Assembly: GCF_030272615.1 (NCBI RefSeq)
Contig: NC_081406.1
Coordinates: forward strand, 114,607,783 to 114,671,782
Source: Cryptomeria japonica
Taxonomy: Eukaryota > Streptophyta > Pinopsida > Cupressales > Cupressaceae
Direction of reading: 5' to 3'
Length of the DNA: 64,000 nt
Shown: positions 35,680 through 48,269 of the stretch, one piece after another
How positions within the stretch are numbered: position 1 is the first letter of the stretch
How the letters are laid out: every line of letters begins with the position of its first letter
Position numbers and translations under genes: made by a program
The notes under the pieces: model-generated
Databases searched by the model: none
What the model saw: the letters and a program-made list of their open reading frames with translations, nothing else
What the model was told of the DNA's origin: nothing

Positions 35680-35795
35680 CTTTAGTGGAAATATCCTTCA
35701 TTTACCGATCTCAAGATTATACTCTACAAGTGTGCCTTCACCTTGCTAGCTCTTAGATCGCTTTAACATCCACCTCTGCAAACACTAGTCAAACA

Positions 35796-35808
35796 AGCTC
35801 TGATACCA
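35796..35808 (-). promoter_or_regulatory. Primer binding site of element D
   Basis: On the minus strand TGGTATCAGAGCT lies two bases after the 5' LTR, an initiator Met-tRNA complement. Confidence 0.9.
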
Positions 35809-36528
35809 CTTGATCTGATGTTAGGATCTATGACTATTGCACGTGAGATGTTAACTTTTGCAATGATTAAATGAAGGTCTTAAAATTACAATCAAATTGT
35901 TTAAATAAACATAATAATCAAATAATGATAGATTGAACAGAAGAGAGAAAGAAGAGAGAAGACAAATAACAAGTTGATAATGGAGTTCACCAAACAGCTA
36001 TGTCTCTGGGTTCCTTTCCAACAGAGTGACCAATCCTTGATTATGCTCCAGAAAAAGGTTACAAGGCCTTCAAATTGTTACAAAGTCTCCTCATGTCTCC
36101 TCGGACAATAATGAATTACAAAAGTCCTTCTCCAACAAGTACAACAAGCTTGACTTAAGCTCCCAATGCATAGAGATGAACAATTTACTATCACAAACTA
36201 ACTCTCCAAATCGCTTAGCTCTCCAAAAATTCTCTCTTCAAAATCTCACCAAATTTTCCATCTCTTCAAACTCACAACATACCCCCTTTTATTCAATTTT
36301 ACATGTTCTGATTAATTAAAAAATAGGTTTTCAGGACCCAAAACCTTTACAACATAGATAGAGAAAAAGCACCAAGAAGATTAGTGCTTTAAAGTCTGCA
36401 TACAAAAAGACTGGCCAAAAGACCAGCGAACAGAAAGGGCAGCTAAATAACAAAAAACAACAAAGAAATAGAGAAGGCACTACACAGTAATTTTCTTTAG
36501 TAGATCCTCTGCTTTAATCACTAGCTCA

Positions 36529-38183
36529 TCATAGGTGGCTCGACAACTTTCAGGTCTTCCATATCCTTGTTCGGTTTCTTTTCCTTCCTCTTGCCTCTAG
36601 TGCAAGTTCTACGACCTTGAGCTTCCCCTGTTCCTTCAGCTTCTAGGTCTATGTCCTAGATTTCCTTTTCATCATCTAGTTTGCTAATGAGAGTGTGGGT
36701 GTTGTTAGTTGAGATCTTTGGGATGCTTAGGCTTTGTTTAGCAATGTTCTTTAGACACTCCTCAATTTTACCAATTTTGCTAACGGTGTCTGAGAGGGTT
36801 TTATCGCTAGTGTCAGCAAGGCTTTTCCTTTCCAGCAAATCCTTCTCAATCTTCTCAAACCTGGGGTTGAAATCATCTCTGATGTTTTCATCTTTGGCAA
36901 TGGTGTTTTTTAGGTCCTCAATATAGTCGGCCATAGTATTCCCTTCTCTAGTATTAATGGTTTCTAGACTCAACTCTATTGCAGAGTTTTTTGTTTTCAT
37001 CCATAGCTTTCTTGTAACCATTAATGAGCCACTCCATAGTTTCCATGAAACCATGCAAACCCTCAGGAGGAGGACCAGAGGGGGGGGCAGCTTTTCCAGG
37101 GGTAACCTATTCCTCTTTAGGGGTGTGGAGGGCAGAAATTGTGTTGGCAACCCTAAGAGTCTCTTCCATGGTCTCCTTTTCTAGACTCCGATCAACTTCC
37201 AGGGCCCTTACTTGCTTGTAAGCTTCCGGTTTCTTACCAGTCTCCTATTTCTTCTTGTGCTTTTTCTGGGTCTGGGTATGGTCTTTTGTTTTCTTCTTTA
37301 GTATCCCTTTAGGGTTCTCCTTCTTAGAATCATTTGAGTCCTCTTCCAAAGAGATGCTGATCAGGGGTCTACTTTTTGGCTTTTTGCCCTTAGAGGATGA
37401 GGGTCTTGTTTTGTTGTATTTCCTCTTCTTCCCACTTTCATACTCCAAGACATCCATTCTATCCTGTGTGTCAGTTGAAGGGTCACTATCAGATTCCTCC
37501 TCCTCAAAAAAGGTAGAATCAGACATCTCATCCTCAGAATCCATAGAGGGTTGCATCCGAACAATTGGGTTGGCCTTTCAATGGTCATAAATTAGGACCA
37601 TTAGGCCTTGATGCATAGCAGTATCACCCAGAGGGTTCTCTTTGTAGGCCTTAAGGGATGCATTCATTGAACAAAGAAAGAAATAAGGGAAATTAACCTT
37701 ATCATTGTGCCTAAAGTGATTCAATAGAACAAAGTGATAACCATAAACTTTCGTAAACCTACCATCTAGAGTGATATAATGCATTAAAACAAAGAGGACC
37801 TCCCGCCAGGGTTTGGCAAAAGCCCTAGGCGCGTAGTAGGTTTTGCTCAGCTTTACTAGTCATTTTTTCTCTTTCTTAGTTTTTGGGTACCTTTCAATAG
37901 CTTCCTTGCTGACCTTCCTATCTTTGTAGAAGTTGCAACCTTCTCTTATGAGGCCCATGGCTTGAGCAATTAAATCTTCATTGATTTCAACCATTTGATC
38001 GCCCATTTTTAACATGCCCTTCTTCCAGTTCTTGCAGAAAAGACTGGTAACCATACCATCTCGACCATGGAGTCTCTCCATGAAGATCAAGAGACCACCC
38101 TTCTATAGGATACCCCAAACTTCTTTCTTCTGTTTCCATTCTTTACAGCTACTTGGTTCATATCGCCTCCTATTTCCACCCAT
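36529..38183 (-). pseudogene. Unrecognised ORF downstream of LINE-2 RNase H
   Basis: From an ATG at 38181-38183 (MGGNRRRYEPSSCKEWKQKK) a frame of about 550 codons runs on with a few stops (TAG 38104 region, TGA 37860, TGA near 37578, TAG 37245, TAG near 37110) and one frameshift near 36950. The N-terminal third is a compact hydrophobic domain (QMVEINEDLIAQAMGLIREG, LSKTYYAPRAFAKPWREVLF, HYITLDGRFTKVYGYHFVLL). A Ser/Asp/Glu-rich acidic stretch, a strongly basic KKKTKDHTQTQKKHKKK segment and a predicted coiled coil (IEDLKNTIAKDENIRDDF) follow. I do not recognise the family. Either it is a LINE ORF placed 3' of RNase H, or host sequence carried by 3' transduction. Confidence 0.6.
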
Positions 38184-38361
38184 GTTGTCACTGCTCACGG
38201 CCAAATTTTGAAACTTGCAAAGAAAATTAACCAGAGAGCTTTTCAGAACTATAAAATTTACCCAGAAAGCATGAGAGTTAATGGCATTGATATTATAATG
38301 AGTGATTTTCTCATTATTATAATAACTTGAAGTACTCACATTAGTACTTTTCATAATTATC

Positions 38362-40771
38362 CTATCCATCAAGAATCTTTGGAGTGCTTCTATATCGTTC
38401 ATTACTAATGATTTTCCTGACATCTTTGCGGAGTCCATGTTCACCCATCCACGTGGTAATTTCCTCACTTTTAATCGCCGCATTGGCAGCCCAGTCAGCA
38501 GAGCCATTGGCCTCTCGGTAGATGTGGGAAATATGGCATTTTTTAAAGGTGCTAATAAGGTCAATAGCAGAGTTGATTATGTTGTGAATCAACCATGAAG
38601 GTTTTGAAGTCCCCTTAAGACACTTTATAATATTATTTGAATCCCCTTCAATCCATAGATAGGGGCAGTTCCATTTTTTGGCTAGGAGGATGCCTTGAAG
38701 AGCTACCATAGCTTCAGCTTTATGGTTGGTTTGGGTTCCAATAGGGACAACAACCATTTCCTTGCAAATTCCTATGTCATCTCATGGAATAGCTCCACAA
38801 CCTGAAGGACCTGGGTTACCTTTGGTAGCACCGTCAAAATTAACTTTGAACCAGCCATGAGGAGGGGTTTGCCATTTAGCTTCAAGCCTTTTATTGTGGT
38901 TGAGATTAGGACCATCAGTGATCTTCATCTTCCATACCCTTAAGATATTTGATTCTAGTGAGTTTTTCGAGTAATAAGGACCCTCAATGATCCTTATATT
39001 TTCCTAAATCGACCATTGAATTTTTTGGAACACAATATCCTGATTGAGGGAGACATCCCTGAAGATTCGGTTATTTCTTTCTTTCCATAGTCCCCACAAG
39101 ATGTGAGGAAGAGAGAGCTGCCACAAACATCTCAAAAAAGAGTTAGTCCATTGAATATTCCAGGAGGAGAACAGATCACTAATGTTATTAGGAAACACCC
39201 AAGCAATACTAAAGCTCTTGAGAAAACTTTCCCAAACTGAGGATGAGAAGGAACAGTGGAGAGAAAGGTGGTCCACAGACTCTTCCTCTTGAAGGCACAA
39301 CACACATCTATTATGGAGGGCAAAGCCTTTGCCTTTAGGGTTGTCAGGGGTCAAGATCTTATTTTGGAGGATGGTCCATAAAGAAAAAATTGATTTTGGA
39401 GGTTAGACCCTTAATCCAGGCTTTAGACCAATAAGGGTTGATAGAAGGGGGGGGGAAGGGACACAATACATAGAGGACACATATAAAGTACCTTTGGGAT
39501 CATGTTTCCAAATCAAGGAGTCATCTTCTTTATTTAGCCAGACCGCAGACAGATAGATCTTGAGCTTAGAAAGGCTAGGGTGGATGCTTTCAATGTTCTG
39601 CCATTCATTACCAACCCAGTACTCAACAACTAAGGAGCCAAATGTTCTAATACAAGAGGGAGCATGGGGGGCACATTCATTGATGTCTATCAAAGGTTTA
39701 TCAAAAAGCCGGGGATCCTCCCAGAATTTAACTTTCCTACCATTTCCTAGTTTCTAGATCACTCCTTTGGCTATACCTTCTTTACATTTAGAGGCATGAT
39801 TCCATATGTGGGATCCATTAATACTAAGATCCAAATTGATAAAAGAGGAGAGAGAGGACGACAGAAGAGAGTACTTACTTCACCAAATTTTACACCATTC
39901 AGAATCTGAATGAAACATTCTCCAAATTTTTTTGGACAGGAGAACTTCATTTAAGGTTTGAATCCTCTTGAGGCCCAGACCTCCTTTGCTTTTTAGCCTA
40001 TAGACCTAGTCCCAAGCCACCAAAGACATTCTTTGCTTATCCGCAACCCCAGATCATAGGAATCTTCTTTGAATTTTCTCGATTGCATCAGCATACTTAA
40101 CTGGAATTCTGAAAAGACTTAGAGCATAAATCAGAATACTTTAAAGAGTAGCCTTAAGGAGTTGGAGCTTGCCAGCTTGACTTAAAAGGGCTCCTTTCCA
40201 ACCAGCAAGTTTTTTATGAAATTTTTCCACTAGAGAACTCTAGAAGGGATCAAGAGGTACAATGCTCATGGGGAGACCAAGGTAGGTAGCAGGAAGATCA
40301 GCAATCCTACACTCCAGGATTCTATTGATCCTCTATTGTCTTCTCTCAGGAGTATTAACGAAAAAAACTTTGCTTTTAGCCCAATTGATAAGCTGACTAG
40401 AAGTAGAGGCAAATTTACAAAGGGTGCTCTTCAAAATTTTATCTTCTGATATACTTGATTCCCCCATAATAATAGTATCATCAACAAACTATTGGTGGGA
40501 ATAGATAAGGTCAGCAAAGGAGGGTTGGAGGCCCTTAAAGGAGCCTTGCAACACCATATTTTCCATAGTCCTTCCAAAGTATTCTGCCATAATAATGAAG
40601 AGGATGGGGGAAATAGGATCCCCTTGCCTTAGACCTCTAGAAGCTTGGAAAAAGGGTGAGGGAGAACCATTGACAAGAACAACAAAAGTAGTAGAGGTGG
40701 TAAGTTGGGAGAGGAGGTCAACAACTCTAGAGGAAAAACCAAAAGAAGAGAGGAGGTTTAACCCCATTTTA
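38362..40771 (-). pseudogene. LINE-2 reverse transcriptase (partial), zf-RVT and RNase H
   Basis: One frame with several stops. It starts within RT (FGFSSRVVDLL, VLVNGSPSPFFQASRGLRQG, DPISPILFIIMAE), passes the catalytic FVDDTIIMG, and continues to the zf-RVT module (39354-39004: NRCVLCLQEEESVDHLSLHC) and an RNase H domain (38870-38400) with its acidic residues in place: NFDGATKGNPGPSG, KAEAMVALQG, IEGDSNNI, REANGSADWAAN. The endonuclease and N-terminal RT are missing through 5' truncation. Confidence 0.88.
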
Positions 40772-41352
40772 ACAATTTTACATGTTAAAATGGCGTTAAA
40801 CAAAAATATTTTACAATATCCCCACATCTCCCAATTACATCCATAAATCTCAAAAAATAAACCTGTCGCTTTAAAAACAATGGCCCTTATAATTTCGGGC
40901 TTACAATATAATCTTTTAAAAATATATCCCCCTAAATCCTGAGCCTTACATTATTAGTAGGGGATACATACTATTTTTGGCTTATTTAACAAGCATTGCA
41001 TTTTTTTTAGCCTTTCCAAGTTTTACATTGTTTAAATATAAACAAGGCCTATACTAATCATGAAATAATTGCAGCTAATTAGTTTGGAGACAAGTGCAGG
41101 AGATAGGCAGTTAGGGGTTTCATCCCCTACGATGCCCTTTATGTGGATTGCTACTTGTTATATAAAACATGCCTCTAAAATAAGGCAACAAAGATCTCGC
41201 AATACAATGCTCGACATTGAAAATAGGAGGTGAGAGAGGTTAGGGGTTTGAATCCTATAACAAATATTTTAACCAGCCAAATCTTGATTTACTTCTATGA
41301 GGTGCCACATTGAATTTGAAACTAGTTTAGCATATCCACCTGGATCATTTAC

Positions 41353-41478
41353 CGACTCAAAGATCTTCTTCATCAAATTTGAAACTCTAAAATTCAATGT
41401 TGATATATGCAAGCATTTTGTCTTTCCGTCCAAACCCTTGATGAAGATTTGATACATGAATTTAACAACCAATCCCAT
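41353..41478 (-). pseudogene. SDE2-like pseudogene, upstream half
   Basis: On the minus strand this encodes MYQIFIKGLDGKTKCLHIST after a short leader (MGLVVKF), then LNFRVSNLMKKIFES. This is the start of the SDE2 ubiquitin-like domain (family text YQLFVKLLDGKTRCLQFS). It is cut by element D. Counting 126 nt here, one copy of the 5-bp TSD, and 265 nt downstream gives 396 nt, exactly 132 codons, and the downstream half is in phase. The apparent continuation of this frame into 41269 is LTR sequence. Confidence 0.78.
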
Positions 41479-42173
41479 AGCTCATTTGTGCTCATTATTT
41501 GCTTATATAAATAATATAAACATATACATAACCCTCCCATATCCTACACAACAGTGAGAGCAAGGCGTAACACACAACATGCCATCTCTATTTTGAGGAA
41601 TTCAGAAGAGTCTGTAGTTCTGACGGCACCTTGATTCTAAGATGAGTCAAATACATTGGTGGCTTTTCTATCTTCGTATGAGAAGGTTCCCAAATTTTAT
41701 CACTACCTTTTTTTTCATTCATGACCCAAGATGCATCATAATGGAGGAATTAGGGTTTTACCCATATTGCAATTTTGTTGCCCCAACTCCTTTTACTTTC
41801 TGCATCCCCATGCCTTGTTTCAATTGTTTTGATCTCCCTTGTGAGGTAGCGGGGAAATAAACCTTGTTCCTTGTGGGCCTGCATCCGCCCTTTCTTTGTT
41901 CTCAACAACGTGTGAGACGGAGGGAAAAATACTCCCCTCTCCCACTTCCCCGCACATTCATCTCACCTTCCTTCCATGCCATGCAAGGTAGAAATATAGA
42001 AGCCTTAAGGGATTTTAATTTCATTTTTCCTCTTATTTCATGGATCCACCTTTATTTTTGAAACCAAAGGGAACATTAGCATTAAATATAAAATATTTTC
42101 AAATGATTTTAAATAAATTTATCTTGGACTCCCATTAAATCATTGAACAATGATTATATCATTTTCCCCTTTT
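41479..42173. other. Unassigned region upstream of the SDE2-like pseudogene
   Basis: No recognised gene. On the minus strand a TATA-like run (tatttatataagc) lies about 30 bases upstream of the SDE2-like ATG, too close to be a convincing promoter. A plus-strand open frame at 41642-41860 has no family features. The TSD acacc of the A-family solo LTR is at 42174-42178. Confidence 0.45.
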
Positions 42174-43403
42174 ACACCTATGTATGGTGAAAAGTGATGA
42201 TGATAAGCTATTGTAAAACCAAAAAGATTCAACCACAAACAATCTAAGTTCTTACAATGAAACATCCACCAATACCAATAGAGATACCTAATATCTTGTA
42301 AATCAACAAAATAAATCAATATTACCATTCACATGTCAAATAGGGCTTCAATCTCCATTGTCTCCTATTTCCATTGATATATTTCCTCTCAGATTTTATG
42401 TGTGCATAAGATCTCAACAAAGACCAGAAATGTGGTTGATAGCTTGATTGCAAGAAGGCTTAATTGAAGTAATTGTTAGGGTTGATAATAGACAGGGGAT
42501 CCTCTTGTAAAGTGGAAAATTGGATCCTAGTGACTCCCCACCTAGGAGAGAGAAAGGAGGCCATTAGGATGATTTTCACTTGGGAAGAACTTTACATTCA
42601 AAAGAGGGGTTGAATCAACTAGATCCAAATTCGAGGAGGTGAATTCTGAGTGGATTGCAAGTGGTTGAAGTGTGATTAACCCTCTTTTATAAATGAGAAA
42701 TTTGACTTGTTGACTATGTGAAAAAGAGAGGAAATGAGTGAAATGAGGTACTACCAGTTTGGGATCATGTTGTAACTTCAAATCTAAGCTAATTAAACCA
42801 ATACAAATCTACCCTGCAAATTTAGAGAAAATTCGTCAAGACTGTGGCAGGAATGTACATGGCCCGCCACAAAATCTGTGAAATGAAAAGGGTTCTCCCA
42901 TCTTTGCAAATGAAGCCCAAACCTACAATTACAGTTGCGCACCTACAACCTACACATAGAAAAGAGAAGAAAGGGGGTTGTGGATAGGGATTTGCCTCAG
43001 TAAAAACTCCGGTTGAGGAATCAAACTAGAAAGAAACTAATTGCAAATGCTTGAATGTAAACAATGGAGATGTATACCTTGTAGATCTGCAACTTATTGA
43101 TGATGATTGCTTTGCTTCTTGAATGTAACCTCAAATGTTGTATGAAATGGCATGTAATGTGACAAAACCCTAACACACACACATGCTTGCAATTGAATGT
43201 TGTAATGTTGCTCCAATGGATGAATGAAGAAGACTTAGATGCTTCAATGCTTGATGATGACCTTGAAATATTGTATCTTCTCCTTATTCTCTCTATCTGT
43301 CTCTTTTCATAATTTTATACATGCCTCAAGGATTAATTTTCAACCACTGAAGGTCGAAAAAGAGGAATAACAAACCCCGAAGACAAGAAATGCATAGGAG
43401 ATT

Positions 43404-44323
43404 TGTTGGAAACCAATAACAATGAGAGGGGGGTTGAATCAGTGTTATACTGGAATGATAATTTTTAGCCTTATTAAAACATGCATACACCAACCAATAT
43501 ACCGGTACATACAAAATTGAAAGAAGTAAAGCAACCAATAAGCCAATCACATAAATGAGAGCCAAAACACATAGATTTATACATGGAAAACCTCAAAGAT
43601 GAAAAACCACGGTGGGATTACAAAATATGAAGAGATATTACAAAATATGAGGGGCCCACACTTGTAAGAAGTCTTATAGCCTAGAGCACACTACTCAATC
43701 ACAAAAGGAGCCTCACTGACTACATAAAATTCCAGACTACAATCCGGAGAAGTGTGAACTGCTAAGATAGCATCTTCTATGCCAGTATACAATTCTGGTT
43801 TGAGCTCTATTTGTTCCAGTTTGGAACCCTAAACCCTTTACCAGAATAACCCTTACATGAATTTCCTCACATACATGATCTCTCTGATATATTTCCCATC
43901 ATATTATATTCGCATATCCATTATCTCCTATCTCATGTCTCTTCTATCTCTATATCAAAAATGATCTATCAAACTGTCATGTATACCCTATACAACTTTG
44001 CATGCCTTATGTTGGCTTACAAAGATATTTACAATATCAAATTACATGTCGGCTAGATAACATAAACGCATAAACATTAAAATCAATTGCTGATGTCAGG
44101 TCCAAGATATGTCAGCCTCCAATACTAATAACCTTTACTAAACCATGTCAACCTGCATTGTCGGTGACCAAAGAAATTCTTATGTCCTATCAGTGCTAGT
44201 GTAGTATTTGTGAAGTGCCTATCGATACACCATAGAACCAAAACATGAAGCTAGAACACAATACCATATTGCCATCAATGACAACATAGTGAAACCAACC
44301 AATTGAGTGTCAATTTCTAACAA
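43404..44323 (-). repeat. 3' LTR of element C
   Basis: On the plus strand it runs from TGTTGGAAACC to TTTCTAACA. It is 23 bp shorter than the partner, mainly missing a stretch near 43625 (cccacaatatcaatccactgg in the partner). Confidence 0.92.
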
Positions 44324-44336
44324 TCTCCCCTTTTGG
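44324..44336 (-). promoter_or_regulatory. Polypurine tract of element C
   Basis: On the minus strand ccaaaaggggaga directly precedes the 3' LTR start TGTTAGAAATTG. Confidence 0.82.
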
Positions 44337-45675
44337 CATTGATGGCAACACTCATGTGAAAAATGGTCAAGGTTTCATCTGTCGGTTTCATCCTAACCTA
44401 CTCCCCCTAAGTTGAATATATAAAATACTCCATATCTCCAAAACTCCATGACTCCATAACTCCCCTTGATGTATACAAATCCTTTTATTCTTTTTCACAT
44501 CTATACTACTCCCCCTTTGACATCAATGCAATCCAAAAATTCTAAAAGTAATGTCAAAGAATAAGAATTGTACAATGAATATTCCAAAATGTCTTACCGG
44601 AGCTTGACAAATTTCAAAATTTTTGGATAAGCCTTCTCCAGTAACTCCAAATAAGTATCCCAACTGGTTTTGAATGTGTCAGAAATAGATACAAGTCCAC
44701 TCAATAAATGTGCAAAAGAATATTTTTCATTTACTAGTGTAGTGTGGGATTTCCCACCATATCCATGTATTCTTTCTTGTGTACACTGAGTAAATCCAAC
44801 CAGGGACTCACCAAGCCTCTCAGACTTCTAGATCTTCTGATTATTTTGTCTCTTTCCTTCTCAAGAATAGAAATTTGGTTCTCCAAAATTAAAATTTGAC
44901 CATCAATTGATGTAGTCAATGAAATCAGTCCATCAAAAGAGTTAGCTATACTTGCAATTTTCTCCTGAATCTCTTTTATCTTTTTATCCACATTAGTTGT
45001 AAGTATTTCAATGTTACAACATACCCTATATATATTTGTACATTATTTCAAAGAGTTTTCTATTAGGATCAACTTCTTCTCAATATTTTTCTTCTCAGTT
45101 CCAATTACCTGATCAAATGTAGCTCTCTTAGCCTAAGTAAACCTTTCTAGTACTTTTCGGTTTGAGATTTGCTATAAGGATTGAAAGTCCTTTGAGATAT
45201 GCTTAGTGATTACCTTAAGCTTTCTAAATGGGCTCACTTCATTTTCAATCTTACACTCTAGGACCAATCTGTGTAAAACAACGATTGATTGCTCTATAAT
45301 CTCTTTATCAGTAGATCCCTCCTTCATCAGTTTTTGTGCAGCCATCATCATCAGTTCAGTGGGACTCATCTCTATGATGTTTTTCTTTTCTACCTGCAAA
45401 GTGTCAATTGACAATAATGATGGACCAACAACTGGTTCATTGCTAGATTCCCCAGCCTTCTCTTCTAAAGATTTATCCTTTACAACCTCCTCACTTGCAC
45501 TGGTGGCTTTGCCACTTAGTGCAATATATGTAACTATCGGTTCCTCTATATGAATAGTAACCTCAACCTATACATTTGTATACGGGGGATTATTATCCTC
45601 AATATTAGTATCCTGCACAATATTAGCTGGTTCACTCTCTATATTAACCAGTATCTCAATATTTGTCTGTACATC

Positions 45676-46711
45676 TGTAAAGCGGAAAATCGCGATCGAA
45701 CCCTAGTTGCTCTCCCCTCTTCCAACTCCAAGGAGAGAGAAGGGAGGTTCACTAGGGTTGATGGTTTTCACTTAGGGGAGAGACTTTACATTCAAAAGAG
45801 GGGTTGAAACCCACAAGATCCAATCCCACACAATGCAAGATTGGATGCTAAATGTGTTTCAAGGGTTAAGAAAGCAAGGCTACCCTCTTTTGTAAAGAAT
45901 GTGCATAGAAGAATTAAGCTAGGAATGCATAGAAAGTGAGAAAGATTCGCTTATAAACTGAGTTAGGGATATAGGATGAAGCTGCGGACCTGGAATTAGC
46001 AGTAAAATGTCGATACGGCGCTGTCCTGCAAATTTGAGCGAAAGTTGTCGGGACGATGGCGCCCGAGCACCACGGTCCTCCGAAAAATCCACGAAATGAA
46101 GGGAGATCTGTTCGTCTCTGCACAAGGATTCCAGATCTTCAATTTCAGCCGCGTACCTGCAACCTACACACAGAAAAGTGAAGACGATTGGGGGGTTAGG
46201 GATTAGGGGTTTGCCTTTAGGTCAAACCCCGGTTTTGGAATTAACCAAGAAATGAGCAAGTGCTGTAAATGTAAATGACTGTAAAACAAGTACTAATACC
46301 TTGTTCTAAGGATGTTTGTATCCTTATGTGCGAAGGTATAGATGTTGTATGTTGTTGTAGTATGTTGTATGTGATCTCCTCTTCAATGGTTGAATCCTTG
46401 TCTTGAATGCAACACTTAGCCTTGAATGGAGACTTGAAATGATCAATTGCTTGAAGGAATGCTTGAATGCTTGAATGCTTGAGTATAGTTTCCACGCTTT
46501 TACACATATGTCCTCTTCATCCATCTATATCAAATGAGAGAGAAAAATGTAGTTTATATACTTGTCAATTAGGGCTGATAGACTGATTTTCCCGACCTTA
46601 GGCCGACCAGGAAAGTTTAATTTCCAATTTACAAACAAAAAAGACCCGAGACCCCTTAGGAGACCGGGCCCAAAATAGGACCCAGGGACTAGGGCACTAG
46701 GCGCCATGGTC
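45676..46711 (-). repeat. 3' LTR of the family-B element, truncated
   Basis: Matches 48292-49323 closely. The match stops abruptly after GCGCCATGGTC (46701-46711), where gag sequence begins. The missing part includes two of the three 30-bp palindromic repeats and the LTR start; the polypurine tract is gone too. Probable internal deletion. Confidence 0.9.
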
Positions 46712-47019
46712 ATCAAAGGAATAGAATGATTGACTTGAGTAGGAGGTTGTGTATAACCCAAATTTTCAGCACAACTCTTCATAGGCATCACATTCGAATC
46801 CACGATGTGTGCAATACCACGCAAAATATCAATTCCATTCTTATCACTTTGAAGCATACATTTTAGACCCTCAATTAAAGGAAGAGCTTGACTATCAGGG
46901 TATTCTTGAGACATCCATTGTCGAAAATCATCAAATTGGTTATCCAATTTCGAAAGTTGTTCTATAGAAACCTCATGGAGAGCTTCTTCATCATTAGGAG
47001 GATTAGAAGAATTACCCAT
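46712..47019 (-). pseudogene. Family-B Gag N-terminal fragment
   Basis: Starts MGNSSNPPNDEEALHEVSIE and continues about 100 residues (DNQFDDFRQWMSQEYPDSQA, SYTQPP-like Pro-rich end) before the frame runs into LTR sequence at the deletion joint. No zinc knuckle or Gag core remains. Confidence 0.6.
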
Positions 47020-48269
47020 GTCCTCGTTAAAAAAGGCTATTCAAATTAGGTTCCATCTCCTCAGTAGTTAAACCTTGGAAAGACTTAATTCTACGGCTTT
47101 GTCTAACGAGAATAGTGTAAGTAGGGCTTTTGAATTTAGAGGTAGCAATTTTCAGTAAAATCAGCCAATCTTCTGGATTTAAGCTGTTAAATGCAATCAC
47201 GACAGTCTCCCGAAATTTCGGAAAAAATGTCCGGGACCGTGGCGCTCGGAGTGCAACACGGTCCTTGCAACTTTTTTTGAAATTTGCAGGGATGAAAGGT
47301 ATGATGATTTTAAAGCTAATCTGAAAAAATTGAGTGATTTTATGATCTATAGATAGGCCAAATTAAAGTTGCAATCTCGAAATTGAACCCTACCAAGATT
47401 GTCGAAAAATGCAAAAATTTGAATTTTGAAAAAGAGAGGGAAACTGAAATTTTGAATTTTATGATTTTAGAGGGAATGTCAAAAGCAATGCAAATTTTGA
47501 AATTCAAAAGTTGACTCAATTTCACGCAAAATTCAATTTTGAAAGCGGAAATTAAAGTTGTTGTAATTAAGCACTTAATTTCAAAAGTCACAAATTGCAA
47601 GAATTTGAATAAAGCACTAAAATTTTTAATGAATGATAACACACTTTTCAGATTTAGGACAGTAAGAACACAATTTTGACACAAAATTTCAGTTTCGATG
47701 ATTTTTGAATGTTTAGAAGCCTTAATCCAAGCAATCACAAGACCAACTTTGACTGTAATTTTGAAGGTGTTAAAATTGATAAAATCAGCCAAAATTCTGG
47801 ATTTTAGCAGGAAAATACAGTAAGATCTAGCTCCCAAAATTTCAGAAAAAATGTCGGGGACGATGGCGCTCGGAGTGCACACGGTCCTCGCAACTTTTTT
47901 CCAAATTTTCAGGGATGAAAGATATTGTGATTTTATTGCGGAATCCAAAGTTACAGCTGATTTGGAGATGTTTTGATCAGTGAAATTGTCAAACAAAGGT
48001 TGAATCAAGAGGGTTTCAAAAATTAGGGTTTTGACACTTAACCACTTAATTTTCAAAATTAAAGCACAAATATGAATTGATAATTTGTAATAGAAGGGCA
48101 GATCTGAAACAAGCATCAACAATTAAACATTTCGCAAGTTTAATTACTTAAAAAAAGAAAATTTAGGGTTTTTATGCAATTAACCTCTAAAATTTTGCCA
48201 AAGATCAAACATGGAAATGTAATCAAGGAATCCAATTTTTAGATCTAACTATGAATAATCAGAAAGGAT
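47020..48269 (-). other. Leader of the family-B element with a duplicated hairpin block
   Basis: AT-rich and noncoding. A block of about 105 bp occurs twice (about 47205-47310 and 47825-47930), each with aaatttcggaaaaaatgtc, a GGACC...GGTCC hairpin (47234-47264 and 47858-47887), aactttttt and cagggatgaaag. A long open frame on the minus strand across 47340-48122 is low-complexity (Phe/Ile/Lys/Ser) and probably not a gene. Confidence 0.75.

Larger units (their letters stand above)
36308..40772 (-). mobile_element. LINE-2, 5'-truncated L1-type LINE with an extra downstream ORF
   Basis: Flanked by a 14-bp direct repeat (caattttacatgtt at 36294-36307 and 40773-40786), the size expected of LINE target-primed insertion. 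Reading leftward it begins inside the reverse transcriptase palm, continues through the C-terminal part of RT, a zf-RVT domain and RNase H, then an additional ORF and a 3' noncoding stretch ending in ttttttaattaatcag. There is no clear poly(A); the A-rich end may overlap the TSD. The single TSD pair encloses everything, so the extra ORF entered with the LINE. Confidence 0.9.
32557..41347 (-). mobile_element. Non-autonomous Gypsy-type element D, inserted in the SDE2-like pseudogene
   Basis: LTRs at 32557-33591 and 35811-41347 (the latter interrupted by LINE-2) with a perfect TSD tttac (32552-32556 and 41348-41352). Reading leftward: 5' LTR, initiator-Met primer binding site, a single frame encoding Gag, protease and a short membrane-spanning tail, polypurine tract, 3' LTR. 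There is no reverse transcriptase or integrase and too little room for them. Without the LINE the element is about 4.3 kb. Confidence 0.93.
35811..41347 (-). repeat. 5' LTR of element D, interrupted by LINE-2
   Basis: The two LTR parts are 35811-36307 and 40773-41347. Joined, they match the 3' LTR throughout, ending CCTGGATCA before the TSD tttac. Identity to the 3' LTR is roughly 93% by eye. Confidence 0.92.

Noticed and set aside
41269-41352. Continuation of the SDE2-like frame after residue 44
   Set aside because: This is element D LTR sequence; the true continuation lies at 32551 and below.
41642-41860. 72-codon plus-strand ORF upstream of the SDE2-like piece
   Set aside because: No family features, no clear promoter, and not obviously conserved.
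47340-48122. 260-codon minus-strand open frame in the family-B leader
   Set aside because: Low-complexity Phe/Ile/Lys/Ser composition from AT-rich sequence, contains the duplicated hairpin block, and lies in the leader before gag; no domain seen.
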